NCBI GenBank assembly: GCA_947630725.1
Contig: CANRIS010000009.1
Location: 23,519-87,518 of the forward strand
Length of the DNA stretch: 64,000 nt
DNA from: an uncultured Clostridia bacterium
Lineage (GTDB): Bacteria > Bacillota > Clostridia > Lachnospirales > CAG-274
Reading direction: 5' to 3'
This document shows, one piece after another, positions 36,095 through 45,522 of the stretch (positions within the stretch are counted from its first letter, which is position 1; each line of letters starts with the position of its first letter). The position numbers and the translations under genes were made by a program. The notes beneath the pieces are model-generated. The model worked only from the letters and a program-made list of their open reading frames with translations. It was not told where the DNA came from and ran no database searches.

Positions 36095-37354
36095 TTAAAG
36101 ATCCCTTATAATTTTTCTCAAAAAATCCAGTGCATATGTTACGCTGAGCCCTCTTATTTTTTGTCTGTTTCCTCTGAGGTTAAGCTCCTTTGTGTATATA
36201 TTGTTTTTATAGTATACTCCTATATAAACCCTTCCCACAGGTTTGTCATAGGATATATCGCTTTCGTTGGGAGTGGGGTTCTTTATGACTCCGCCGCCCG
36301 CTATGCCCGTTGTCGAAACGCCTATGTCGGCTCCTGCGGCAATAGCGGCTCCCTTAGCCATCAGTCCCGCCGTTTCCTCAGATATGGCTCCGAAGCTTTC
36401 TATTGTGGCCTTGTCCACTCCGAGGGTTTTTATTTTGCTTTCGTTTGTATAGACCACAAAACCCTCCCTGAACACCTGCGACACTCCTGCCACGTCCACA
36501 AGCTTTGATGCCAGCATTCCTCCCGTGAGGCTTTCGGCTGTGGCAATCGTTATTTTTCTTCCGACAAGCTCCCTCACAACGGCCTCGGCAAGGGTCGTTT
36601 CGTTTTCGCCGTATATATATTCGCCCAGTCTTGAATATATCTCCCTTGCGGCAGGCTCTATGAGTCTCTGACATTCGTCCCTGTCGGCTCCCTTTGCGGT
36701 GATCCTGAAAAACACTCCGTCCTCCTTGGCATAGGGCGCTATGGTGGGATTTATACCCTCCGCCATAAGCTCCTCTACCTTTTCGGCTGCGGCGGACTCC
36801 CCTATCCCCGTAAGTCTTAGTGTGCGGGAGACTATGGCGCCGCTGTTTTTTGTCCTCAGATAAGGAGCGGCAGCTTTTTCAAACATAGGTCTCATTTCAT
36901 TGGGAGGGCCGGGGAGCATTATAAGTATTTTGTTGTTTTCTTCTATGATAATGCCGGGAGCAGTGCCGTTATTGTTTTCAAGAACGATGCCTCCCGATGG
37001 GACATATGCCTGCTTTATGTTTGTGTCGGCCATTTTTCTGCCTTTGAAATAAGCTCTTATGCCCTCCATAATATTTTCGTCAAGATACATTTCTCTGCCG
37101 AAAAATTCTGCTCCCGTTTCTTTTGTTATGTCATCGTCCGTAGGGCCGAGTCCCCCCGTTGTAACAATTATGTCGGCTCTGTCAAAGCCGTCCTTAAGCG
37201 CCTTAAGGAGCCTTTCTCTGTTGTCTCCCACAACAGTCTGATAATATACGCCTATGCCCAGTCCTGCCAGCTCCTCCGAAAGATATTTTGCGTTTGTGTT
37301 TATTATATCTCCCAGAAGAAGCTCCGTACCGACAGCAATTATTTCAGCCTTCAT
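36095..37354 (-). CDS. cinA: CinA: competence/damage-inducible protein, NMN deamidase-type
   Basis: The start is ATG 37354 (MKAEIIAVGTELLLGDIINT), 9 nt after GGGGGAT; track start 37390 is too early. The 419 residues comprise a MoeA-like N-terminal domain (VTTGGLGPTDDDITKE, MLPGPPNEMRPMF) and the C-terminal CinA/PncC domain (IATAESLTGGMLASKLVDVA, TTGIAG). The C-terminal domain recycles nicotinamide mononucleotide, while the N-terminal domain is an ADP-ribose pyrophosphatase in characterised homologues. It follows eno but is separated from it by a terminator. Confidence 0.93.
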   Translation of the reverse strand: MKAEIIAVGTELLLGDIINTNAKYLSEELAGLGIGVYYQTVVGDNRERLLKALKDGFDRADIIVTTGGLGPTDDDITKETGAEFFGREMYLDENIMEGIRAYFKGRKMADTNIKQAYVPSGGIVLENNNGTAPGIIIEENNKILIMLPGPPNEMRPMFEKAAAPYLRTKNSGAIVSRTLRLTGIGESAAAEKVEELMAEGINPTIAPYAKEDGVFFRITAKGADRDECQRLIEPAAREIYSRLGEYIYGENETTLAEAVVRELVGRKITIATAESLTGGMLASKLVDVAGVSQVFREGFVVYTNESKIKTLGVDKATIESFGAISEETAGLMAKGAAIAAGADIGVSTTGIAGGGVIKNPTPNESDISYDKPVGRVYIGVYYKNNIYTKELNLRGNRQKIRGLSVTYALDFLRKIIRDL

Positions 37355-37374
37355 AAAAACCGATCCCCCTGTTA

Positions 37375-37405
37375 AAAACAAGGCAGACAAATTATACTGC
37401 CTGCC
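37375..37405 (-). terminator. Probable terminator of eno, just before cinA
   Basis: On the minus strand AGGCAG pairs with CTGCCT around a 10-nt loop, followed by TGTTTTT. It ends right before the cinA RBS, so cinA would need read-through or its own start inside this gap. Confidence 0.5.
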
Positions 37406-37473
37406 CTGTCATTTTTTTCTTATAATGCGACCCTGTGCCGCCTCACATCTGTGTCGGCGGACAAAAAGTCTTT

Positions 37474-37491
37474 ATTTTTCCGTAGGAAAAG
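37474..37491. repeat. Single triloop palindrome related to the hairpin arrays
   Basis: TTTTCC-GTA-GGAAAA sits 15 nt after the eno stop. The same palindrome type, with nearly the same sequence, occurs in both dispersed hairpin arrays (CTTTTCCGTAAGGAAAAG). It may be a solo unit of that repeat family or part of the eno 3' end. Confidence 0.45.
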
Positions 37492-37505
37492 CTTTTAAAG
37501 CAATA

Positions 37506-38858
<1,353 letters not shown>

Positions 38859-38878
38859 TCATTCATTATAAGTAAATA

Positions 38879-38895
38879 ACAATGCTTACCATTGT
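38879..38895. promoter_or_regulatory. Operator-like palindrome at the eno transcription start
   Basis: ACAATG-CTTAC-CATTGT is a perfect 6+6 inverted repeat with a 5-nt spacer, placed at about -2 to +15 of the predicted eno transcript. The position is that expected for a repressor operator; no regulator can be named. Confidence 0.45.
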
Positions 38896-38899
38896 ATTT

Positions 38900-38928
38900 A
38901 TTTTAAAATAATATTACCTCTGTGTCAA
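38900..38928 (-). promoter_or_regulatory. Promoter of eno
   Basis: On the minus strand TTGACA and TAAAAT are separated by 17 bp, a near-consensus sigma-A promoter about 55 nt before the eno start. Confidence 0.8.
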
Positions 38929-39013
38929 ACACTTTTAACAAATTTGCCGTCATTTTTTTAAATATATCACAATCACCCTGCCAAACTGCCAAAAGTCCTT
39001 CGTCCTATAAAGG

Positions 39014-40558
39014 TTATTCCCTTATTATAAGAGATTTTCCCGTCATTTCTTCGGGCTGTTCAAGCCCCATCATATCGAGGAGCGTGGGAGCTATGTCAGC
39101 CAGTCTGCCGCCCTCTCTGAGTCCCTTTGCCTCGGGATAATTCACAAGTATAAATGGAACGGGGTTTGTGGTATGCGCCGTAAAGGGATCGCCTGTCTCA
39201 TAGTTTATAAGCTGTTCGATATTGCCGTGGTCTGCGCATATAAACATCCGGGCGCCCTCCTCCACGACAGTCTGAACGACCCTGCCTACGCACTCGTCTA
39301 TATATGCCACCGCTTTGCACGCAGCCTCTATAACTCCCGTATGTCCTACCATATCGGGGTTGGCGTAGTTGATTATTATAAGATCGTTTTCGCCCGATTT
39401 TATGTTTTCTATGAGCTTTTCGGTGACCTCGGGAGCGCTCATTTCGGGCTGAAGGTCATAGGTAGCCACCTTCGGTGACGGCACAAGAAATCTGCGCTCG
39501 TTGGGGTTGGGTGCCTCCACTCCTCCGTTGAAAAAGAATGTAACGTGAGCATATTTTTCGGTTTCGGCTATTCTCGCCTGCGTAAGTCCCAGTGACGAAA
39601 TATACTCTCCCATAGTCTTTTGGAGTGTCTGGGGCTTGAATGCCACGTTTTTGTTTTCTATAGTCACGTCATATTCGGTAAAGCATACATATGTGACGTT
39701 CATATGGCCTTTTCTTCTTTCAAAAAACGGAAAATCGCTGTCGCAGAAGGAGCGTGTTATTTCTCTTGCTCTGTCGGGGCGGAAGTTTGCGAAAATTATG
39801 GAGTCGTTTTCTTCTACCGTTGCCGTAGGCTTTCCGTTTTCGAGTATAACTGTGGGTATAACAAACTCGTCATTTATGCCCTCGGCATATGTGGCGTCCA
39901 TACACTGTGCCATAGAAGGAGCGGTCTTTCCCTCTCCATAGACTATGGCTGCATAGGCTTTTTCTACTCTGTCATAGTTTTTGTCTCTGTCCATAGCATA
40001 ATATCGGCCGCTTATGGTGGCGATTTTGCCTACGCCGATCCTTGCCATTTCGTTTTCAAGCTCCGTGAGATAGCCCTTTGCCGATGTGGGAGGCGTGTCT
40101 CTGCCGTCAAGAAAAGCGTGCATATACACCTTTTCAAGTCCGTTTCTCTTTGCAAGCTCAAATACGGCGAAGATATGCTCCAGAGCGCTGTGAACGCCGC
40201 CCCTCGAAACAAGTCCGAAAACGTGGAGGGCGCTGTTATGCTCCTTGCAGTTATTCACAGCCTTAAGCAGCTCTTCATTTGTGAAAAAGTCGCCGTCCTG
40301 AATGGATTTTGTTATTCTCGTAAGCTCCTGATACACAATGCGGCCTGCGCCCATATTGAGATGACCGACCTCAGAGTTTCCCATCTGTCCATCGGGAAGT
40401 CCCACGTCAAGACCCGATGCATATCCCTTTACAAAAGGATATTCCTTCATAAGTCTGTCGATGTTGGGAGTGGGGGTCATAGCGATTGCGTTTCCCTCGG
40501 ATCTTTCATTTATTCCGAATCCGTCAAGTATCATTAAAATAGTGGTTTTTTTCTTCAT
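39014..40558 (-). CDS. gpmI: 2,3-bisphosphoglycerate-independent phosphoglycerate mutase
   Basis: The start is ATG 40558 after CGGAGG. The 514-residue protein shows the alkaline-phosphatase-fold signatures MILDGFGIN, the phosphoserine loop GNSEVGHLNMGAGR and the metal ligands in FICADHGNIEQ and HTTNPVPFILV. It converts 3- to 2-phosphoglycerate without a bisphosphoglycerate cofactor and needs Mn, which makes it pH-sensitive in sporulating Bacilli. Third gene of pgk-tpiA-gpmI. Confidence 0.97.
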   Translation of the reverse strand: MKKKTTILMILDGFGINERSEGNAIAMTPTPNIDRLMKEYPFVKGYASGLDVGLPDGQMGNSEVGHLNMGAGRIVYQELTRITKSIQDGDFFTNEELLKAVNNCKEHNSALHVFGLVSRGGVHSALEHIFAVFELAKRNGLEKVYMHAFLDGRDTPPTSAKGYLTELENEMARIGVGKIATISGRYYAMDRDKNYDRVEKAYAAIVYGEGKTAPSMAQCMDATYAEGINDEFVIPTVILENGKPTATVEENDSIIFANFRPDRAREITRSFCDSDFPFFERRKGHMNVTYVCFTEYDVTIENKNVAFKPQTLQKTMGEYISSLGLTQARIAETEKYAHVTFFFNGGVEAPNPNERRFLVPSPKVATYDLQPEMSAPEVTEKLIENIKSGENDLIIINYANPDMVGHTGVIEAACKAVAYIDECVGRVVQTVVEEGARMFICADHGNIEQLINYETGDPFTAHTTNPVPFILVNYPEAKGLREGGRLADIAPTLLDMMGLEQPEEMTGKSLIIRE

Positions 40559-40587
40559 AAATCCTCCGAACACCTTAAATCTTTCTG

Positions 40588-41343
40588 TTATTCCCTGACG
40601 CTGTTTACGATAAGGTTAAAATCGTTCTTAAGGCTTGCGCCGCCTATAAGACCGCCGTCAATATCGGGCATTGCCATAAGCTCCTCACAGTTTTCGGAGT
40701 TCATGCTTCCGCCATAAAGTATTCTTATGTTTTCGGCGATCTCGTCTCCGTAGATGTCTCCTATAATGGCTCTTATGCCTGCGCAGACCTCCTCAGCCTG
40801 ATATGCCGAGGCCGTTCTGCCCGTACCGATAGCCCATATAGGCTCATAGGCGATTATTACTCTGTCAACGTCCTCCGAGTCAACCCCTCTGAAGGCTCTC
40901 TTTATCTGAATAGAGATGTGGTCGATGGTGATGCCGTCATCCTTCATCTGAAGAGTTTCTCCTACGCAAAGTATAGGTATAAGACCCTTTCTGAGAGCCA
41001 TTTTTATCTTCTTGTTTACCGTTTCATCGGTCTCGCCGAAATACTGTCTCCTTTCGGAATGTCCTATGATAACGTACTTTACGCCCATTTCCTTAAGCAT
41101 ATCCGCAGAAACCTCGCCCGTATAGGCTCCGTGATCCTCAAAGTGAAGGTTCTGAGCGCCTACGGCTATGTTTTTGCAGCCCTCAAGCTCCTTTGTTACG
41201 GTGTCGATGTCCACATAAGGTACGCAGAAAACAACATCGCACTTCGCCGCCTCGCAGGCGTCCTTAAGCATATTTACAAGACCTTTTGACTCGCTGGGAG
41301 TAAGGTTCATCTTCCAGTTTCCCGCAATAATATTTTTACGCAT
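40588..41343 (-). CDS. tpiA: Triosephosphate isomerase
   Basis: A 251-residue TIM barrel. The catalytic Lys is in IIAGNWKMNLT, His in VIIGHSERRQYFG and Glu in IAYEPIWAIGTGRTA. It interconverts dihydroxyacetone phosphate and glyceraldehyde 3-phosphate. Gaps of 65 nt to pgk and 29 nt to gpmI place it in the glycolytic operon. Confidence 0.98.
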   Translation of the reverse strand: MRKNIIAGNWKMNLTPSESKGLVNMLKDACEAAKCDVVFCVPYVDIDTVTKELEGCKNIAVGAQNLHFEDHGAYTGEVSADMLKEMGVKYVIIGHSERRQYFGETDETVNKKIKMALRKGLIPILCVGETLQMKDDGITIDHISIQIKRAFRGVDSEDVDRVIIAYEPIWAIGTGRTASAYQAEEVCAGIRAIIGDIYGDEIAENIRILYGGSMNSENCEELMAMPDIDGGLIGGASLKNDFNLIVNSVRE

Positions 41344-41408
41344 TTACTTTCACCCTTTTATTATATATATAGATTTGTACAGATGCGGATCTGTTTTCAG
41401 CGTTTTTA

Positions 41409-42611
41409 TTATTTGTCATCGGCAGCGGCAACACCCGGCAGCTCCTTGCCTTCAAGAAATTCAAGTGAAGCTCCGCCGCCCGTTGATATATGAGTCATTT
41501 TGTCGCCAAAGCCGAGAGTGTTTACCGCAGCGGCCGAATCGCCTCCGCCTATGATGGTGATGGCCTCGGTCTCTGCCAGAGCCTCTGCAACTGCGATCGT
41601 ACCCTGAGCAAAAACAGGATTTTCAAATACGCCCATAGGACCATTCCAGACAACAGTCTTGCTTTCCTTTGCGGCCTTTGCAAAAAGCTCTCTTGTCTTG
41701 GGACCTATGTCAAGACCCTGCTTGTCCGCCGGAATAGCCGTGGAGGGGACTACCTCATAGGGTATTTCCGCATCTATGGGATCGGGGAACTCCGATGCAA
41801 CCACAGTGTCTATGGGGAGAAGAAGCTCTACGCCTTTTTCCTCTGCCTTTTTAAGCATATCCTTGCAATAGTCCAGCTTGTCTGAGTCCAGAAGTGACTG
41901 TCCTACCTCATAGCCCTGAGCCTTAAGGAAGGTATAAGCCATACCGCCGCCTATAATGAGCTTATCGACTTTTTCGAGAAGATTGTCTATAACGGCGATC
42001 TTGTCGGTAACCTTTGCGCCGCCGAGAATAGCCAGAAACGGACGCTTGGGCGAGTTTACTGCGTTGCCGAGATAGTTGATCTCCTTTTCCATAAGATAGC
42101 CTACGCCGCAGTCGTCAACATACTTTGTTACGCCGACAGTTGAGCAGTGAGCCCTGTGAGATGAGCCGAAAGCGTCGCAGATATATATATCCGCAAGAGA
42201 CGCAAGCTCCTTTGAAAAGTCGTCTATGTTCTTTGTTTCTTCCTTGCGGAAACGTGTGTTTTCGAGAAGTACCACATCGCCGTCCTTCATAGCCTCAACT
42301 GCCTTTTTTGCGTTTTCGCCCACAACGGTTTCGTCAGCGGCAAAAACAACGTCCTTGCCCAGCTTTTCCGAAAGTCTCTTTGCCACGGGAGCAAGCGAAA
42401 ACTTTGCTTCGGGAGCCTTGGGCTTGCCGAGATGAGAGCAGAGTATGACCTTTGCGCCCCTGTTTACCAGAGCGGTTATGGTGGGCATAGCGGCAGTTAT
42501 TCTGTTTTCATCGGTGATAACTCCGTCCTTGAGAGGCACGTTGAAGTCGCACCTTACAAGCACTCTTTTGCCTTGTACGTTAAAATCATCCACATTTTTC
42601 TTATTAAGCAT
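41409..42611 (-). CDS. pgk: Phosphoglycerate kinase
   Basis: A 400-residue kinase. N-domain substrate site: [14 protein letters not shown] and [11 protein letters not shown]; hinge and nucleotide site: [12 protein letters not shown] and the C-terminal [14 protein letters not shown]. It makes ATP and 3-phosphoglycerate from 1,3-bisphosphoglycerate. First gene of the pgk-tpiA-gpmI operon; gapA, its usual neighbour, is not in the window. RBS AAAGGAG. Confidence 0.98.
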   Translation of the reverse strand: MLNKKNVDDFNVQGKRVLVRCDFNVPLKDGVITDENRITAAMPTITALVNRGAKVILCSHLGKPKAPEAKFSLAPVAKRLSEKLGKDVVFAADETVVGENAKKAVEAMKDGDVVLLENTRFRKEETKNIDDFSKELASLADIYICDAFGSSHRAHCSTVGVTKYVDDCGVGYLMEKEINYLGNAVNSPKRPFLAILGGAKVTDKIAVIDNLLEKVDKLIIGGGMAYTFLKAQGYEVGQSLLDSDKLDYCKDMLKKAEEKGVELLLPIDTVVASEFPDPIDAEIPYEVVPSTAIPADKQGLDIGPKTRELFAKAAKESKTVVWNGPMGVFENPVFAQGTIAVAEALAETEAITIIGGGDSAAAVNTLGFGDKMTHISTGGGASLEFLEGKELPGVAAADDK

Positions 42612-42655
42612 TTGTATGTTTCTCCTTTCGATAAATTGACATAAACATTTTAGTT

Positions 42656-42684
42656 ATTATAACACAGGTCTGCTGATATTTCAA
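42656..42684 (-). promoter_or_regulatory. Promoter of pgk-tpiA-gpmI
   Basis: On the minus strand TTGAAA and TATAAT are separated by 17 bp, about 40 nt before the pgk start. Confidence 0.75.
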
Positions 42685-42764
42685 TGTATTTTCAATTATA
42701 ATTCCAAAAAAAGTAAATTTTATTCAAGGTGTCTCTTAAGCCGCCGTCTGTGAAAAAATTTTCG

Positions 42765-42804
42765 TCAAAAAAGGCGGAAGAAAAATTTTTTGTTTATCTC
42801 CGCC
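42765..42804 (-). terminator. Rho-independent terminator of the Na/Pi cotransporter gene
   Basis: On the minus strand GGCGGA pairs with TCCGCC, with an internal AAAAAATTTTT stretch that can extend the fold, followed by TTTTTT. It starts 12 nt after the stop codon. Confidence 0.7.
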
Positions 42805-42815
42805 CCTAAAAATTT

Positions 42816-44465
42816 TTATAAAAATCTTTTCATAACTACCTGAGCCACGTTAAGCGCATGGTCGCCGACTCTTTCAAGATTTGTGAGGGTATCCAGATAG
42901 GAGATTCCCGTTGTTGCGTCTACGCTGTTTGAAGAAAGCCTTTCTATATGCAGCTTTCTGTACGCAGCCTCCATATCGTCAATAGCCTGCTCCGAGCGTA
43001 TCGTCCTTTCGGCGCTGCGATAGCTGTTGTTTTCGAGGGCGTCAAGCGCCGATGTAACGCACTTTATGGCCTCGTCACACATCTTTCTCAGCTCGGTTTT
43101 CTGAATATCCGAAAATTCAAGCTCCTCTCCTGCCATAAACTGCGCCGACTCTATGAGGTTTTCGCTGTAGTCGCCTATCCTCTCCATATCGTTAACCGTA
43201 TGGAAAAGCGATGTCAGGACTTTGTTTTCGCCTGAGCTTAAGCCGGGGGTATTGCAGAGCCTTACCATAAACTTTGTTATGGTACCCTGAAGCTGATCGA
43301 TGCTCGCCTCTCTCGAATCCACCTTTTCGATCTTCTCCTTGTCGTGGTCGAAAAGGGCATCCGATGCCATAATAAGGTTTTCGAGGGACAGTCTGCCCAT
43401 TCTTACGATCTCCTTTACGCAGTTTTCAATGGCAAGGGGCGGCGAGCTGAGAACTCTGAGGTCAAGATGTACAAGCAGAGCCTCGTCTCCCTCGCTCGAC
43501 TTGGCAAAGGATGTGAGCTTTTCGGCAGCCTTTACAAGAAGATCCGCAAAGGGATACATAATGATGGTGTTTGCAAGGTTAAAGCCCGTGTGAACAAGAG
43601 ATATTTCGGTAAGGTTTATTACGCTGTTGCCAAGATCGGGTACAACAAACCTGAACAGAAGGAAGGCTATAACGCTGAACAGAACAGAGCCTATTACATT
43701 GAACAAAAGGTGTATACAGGCTGCCGCCTTTGAGTTTCTCGATGAGCCCACCGCCGAAAACAGAGCTGTTATACAGGTACCTATATTCTGACCCATTATT
43801 ATGTATACGGCGCTGTTCCATGTGACTATGCCGGATATTGCGAGGGACTGAAGTATACCTATGGATGCCGTGGAGGACTGTATTATGGCAGTAACGACTG
43901 CGCCTGCCACAACGCCCAGCAGAGGGTTGGAGCCGAGCTTTGCAAAAACCTGCGAAAAAACAGGCAGCTCGCTCAGGGGCGAGGCTCCCTCGGTCATAAG
44001 GCCTATGCCCATAAAGAGCATACCGAAGCCGACTATTATTTCTGTAAGGCTCTTGACGAATCCCTTTTTAACAAATATACCGCTTATGGAGCCTAACGCT
44101 ATGGCGATGGGTCCCATTGTAAGGGGCGCCATAAAAGCAGCCCATTCGGACGAGGATACGATCCAGCTTGTGATGGTCGTACCTATGTTTGCGCCCATTA
44201 TTATGCCTACGGACTGACTGAGATTGAGAAGTCCCGCATTTATAAAGCCTATTACCATAACGGTGGTGGCGGCTGAAGAATGTATTATGGCTGTGACAAG
44301 AGCGCCCAGCCCTACGCCCACAAGCCTGTTTTTCGTAAGAACCGCCAGTATTTTTCTCATTTTGTTTCCTGCGACCTTCTGAAGTCCCGAGGACATAAGG
44401 CTCACGCCATACAAAAACAGTCCCAGACCGCCCAGAAAGGTCACAAGCATAGCTCCATAATTCAT
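42816..44465 (-). CDS. Na/phosphate cotransporter-family protein with PhoU-like tail
   Basis: The start is ATG 44465 (MNYGAMLVTFLGGLGLFLYG) after GGGAGG; the 37 upstream track residues are non-coding. The 549-residue protein has two inverted Na/Pi-cotransporter repeats, each with the QSS-type motif (ALVTAIIHSSAATTVMVIGF and AVVTAIIQSSTASIGILQSL), then a C-terminal PhoU-like helical domain with NDMERIGDYSENL and TNLERVGDHALNV. It probably imports phosphate with sodium, or in some family members senses nucleotides. It has its own promoter and terminator. Confidence 0.88.
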   Translation of the reverse strand: MNYGAMLVTFLGGLGLFLYGVSLMSSGLQKVAGNKMRKILAVLTKNRLVGVGLGALVTAIIHSSAATTVMVIGFINAGLLNLSQSVGIIMGANIGTTITSWIVSSSEWAAFMAPLTMGPIAIALGSISGIFVKKGFVKSLTEIIVGFGMLFMGIGLMTEGASPLSELPVFSQVFAKLGSNPLLGVVAGAVVTAIIQSSTASIGILQSLAISGIVTWNSAVYIIMGQNIGTCITALFSAVGSSRNSKAAACIHLLFNVIGSVLFSVIAFLLFRFVVPDLGNSVINLTEISLVHTGFNLANTIIMYPFADLLVKAAEKLTSFAKSSEGDEALLVHLDLRVLSSPPLAIENCVKEIVRMGRLSLENLIMASDALFDHDKEKIEKVDSREASIDQLQGTITKFMVRLCNTPGLSSGENKVLTSLFHTVNDMERIGDYSENLIESAQFMAGEELEFSDIQKTELRKMCDEAIKCVTSALDALENNSYRSAERTIRSEQAIDDMEAAYRKLHIERLSSNSVDATTGISYLDTLTNLERVGDHALNVAQVVMKRFL

Positions 44466-44563
44466 AATATTCCTCCCAAAAGCTTTGTTTTCGGCAAGCC
44501 TTTGCGCAAAAGGCCCCATCCTTACAGCCGCATATCCGCATATCTTCATATACCTTTTATCAT

Positions 44564-44592
44564 ATTTTAACACCAACTTAACAATAAAACAA
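44564..44592 (-). promoter_or_regulatory. Promoter of the Na/Pi cotransporter gene
   Basis: On the minus strand TTGTTT and TAAAAT are separated by 17 bp, about 90 nt before the gene start. No recognisable PhoP box. Confidence 0.55.
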
Positions 44593-44676
44593 GCTAAAAA
44601 TAAAATTTTGCTCTAAACTGTCAAAAAAGTATATTTACTTATAATAAGAAAAATATTCGACAAATATATTATATAT

Positions 44677-45014
44677 AGCGTCGCAGACTTTAATCCGCAG
44701 GTAGTGTCCGAAAGATGTCGGATTGCCCGAAGGGCAACTTTTCCGTAAGGAAAAGCACTGAGCAATGAGCTTTGCCCGTCCTCAGCACGTTTGCCTACGG
44801 CAAACGCCGCCTTTCGCTCACGCTCAGGCGTTCGGATTTTCTTCCGATGCCAGAGGAATAAATTTCAATTTGCGAAAAAACGCAGTTTTTGGAATAAATT
44901 GAAATTTATATTCCTTTATCCAAATGAAGTCGCTTACCTTGCCCGGCACGCACATTTGGCCTCATCAAAATGCGGCTGCATTTTGATGACAGCGTGTCGA
45001 TTTTTCGACACGCT
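44677..45014. repeat. Mosaic hairpin-array repeat, copy A
   Basis: A non-coding array of palindromes: TTGCCC-GAA-GGGCAA, CTTTTCC-GTAA-GGAAAAG, GTTTGCC-TAC-GGCAAAC, a long AT-rich hairpin starting AGGAATAAATTTCAATT, CCAAATG/CATTTGG, CATCAAAATGC/GCATTTTGATG and AGCGTGTCGA/TCGACACGCT. Three blocks are shared with copy B at 53930-54220: module 1 (44677-44702), module 2 (44702-44780) and module 3 (44853-45014, about 97% identical). Modules 1 and 2 are in the opposite order in copy B. The part 44781-44852 is unique to this copy. This array fills most of the 1079-nt gap between the Na/Pi gene and the thrS leader. Confidence 0.85.
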
Positions 45015-45119
45015 GAAGCCAAAAATAAAATTTTGCTCCTATTTTGGCGTATAAAGGAGCCGCCTGCACGCTTTTGCGCCCGAAAAGGCATATTTGTCGA
45101 AGGTATTGAAAATTCAACC

Positions 45120-45147
45120 TTGACAAACGTCCCTTTAATGTTATAAT
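45120..45147 (+). promoter_or_regulatory. Promoter of thrS
   Basis: TTGACA (45120-45125) and TATAAT (45142-45147) are 16 bp apart. A palindrome AAGGTATTGAAAATTCAACCTT (45100-45121) directly abuts and overlaps the -35, so a regulator could bind there. Transcription should begin near 45154. Confidence 0.75.
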
Positions 45148-45332
45148 AAAGAAAGTAAATCTGAGATAAGGACACGTCCGATCTTTTACGGAATAACAGA
45201 GAGAGCCTGCGGGTGAAACGGCTCATTCACGATTTTTTCGGATACCGCCTTTGAGAGGCGCCAATAACGCCCGTAGGGTTCTGCGTTAAAGAACACCGCC
45301 TTTAAAAAGGGTGGAAACGAGCAGTATTTAAC

Positions 45333-45479
45333 AGACAAGTAAGTCCCCCGCCTCTTTAGGCGGTGGGTACTTACTGTTGTATTCGGTGGGAGATGCAAGC
45401 TCCCATCCGAATACAAAGGCTTCATCAGAAGCCGTCGGTTATGAGCGCGAAGCGTAAGCGGAGTGCGAATATCATTGAC
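45333..45479 (+). mobile_element. 147-nt IS200/IS605-like non-autonomous element, copy A (in thrS T-box)
   Basis: The element starts just 3' of TTTAAC (45327-45332) and ends in TTGAC. It folds into strong hairpins: AGTAAGT...ACTTACT with an inner CCCCCGCC/GGCGGTGGG (45338-45375), TGTATTCGG/CCGAATACA with TGGGAG/CTCCCA (45379-45415) and GGCTTC-ATCA-GAAGCC. It is identical in length and sequence to copy B (52604-52750) apart from base 1 and a 13-nt block (45439-45451). The junction rules and palindromes resemble IS200/IS605-family ends (TTTAA(C) targets, TTGAC right ends). No transposase is inside. The ORF 45186-45497 on the other strand is a by-product. An omega-RNA/TnpB-derived remnant is possible. 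Confidence 0.6.
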
Positions 45480-45492
45480 AACAAACTCTCGT

Positions 45493-45522
45493 CCCATAGG
45501 CTATGGCTTGTGGGCATTTTTT
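45493..45522 (+). terminator. T-box terminator hairpin of thrS
   Basis: CCCATAGGC (45493-45501) pairs with GCTTGTGGG (45506-45514), nine pairs including G-U, with loop TATG, followed by a six-T run. Its 5' CCC is also the 3' strand of the antiterminator, the classical mutually exclusive arrangement. Confidence 0.8.

Noticed and set aside
45333-45479. Interpretation of the 147-nt element as part of the T-box itself
   Set aside because: An essentially identical copy occurs at 52604-52750 away from any tRNA synthetase gene, and the T-box is complete without it.
45186-45497. 103-residue minus-strand ORF containing KPLYSDGSLHLPPNTT
   Set aside because: It runs through the T-box leader and the 147-nt element; the same peptide appears in the false N-terminal extension of the 51971-52795 ORF. 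It is the open antisense frame of the repeat, not a gene.
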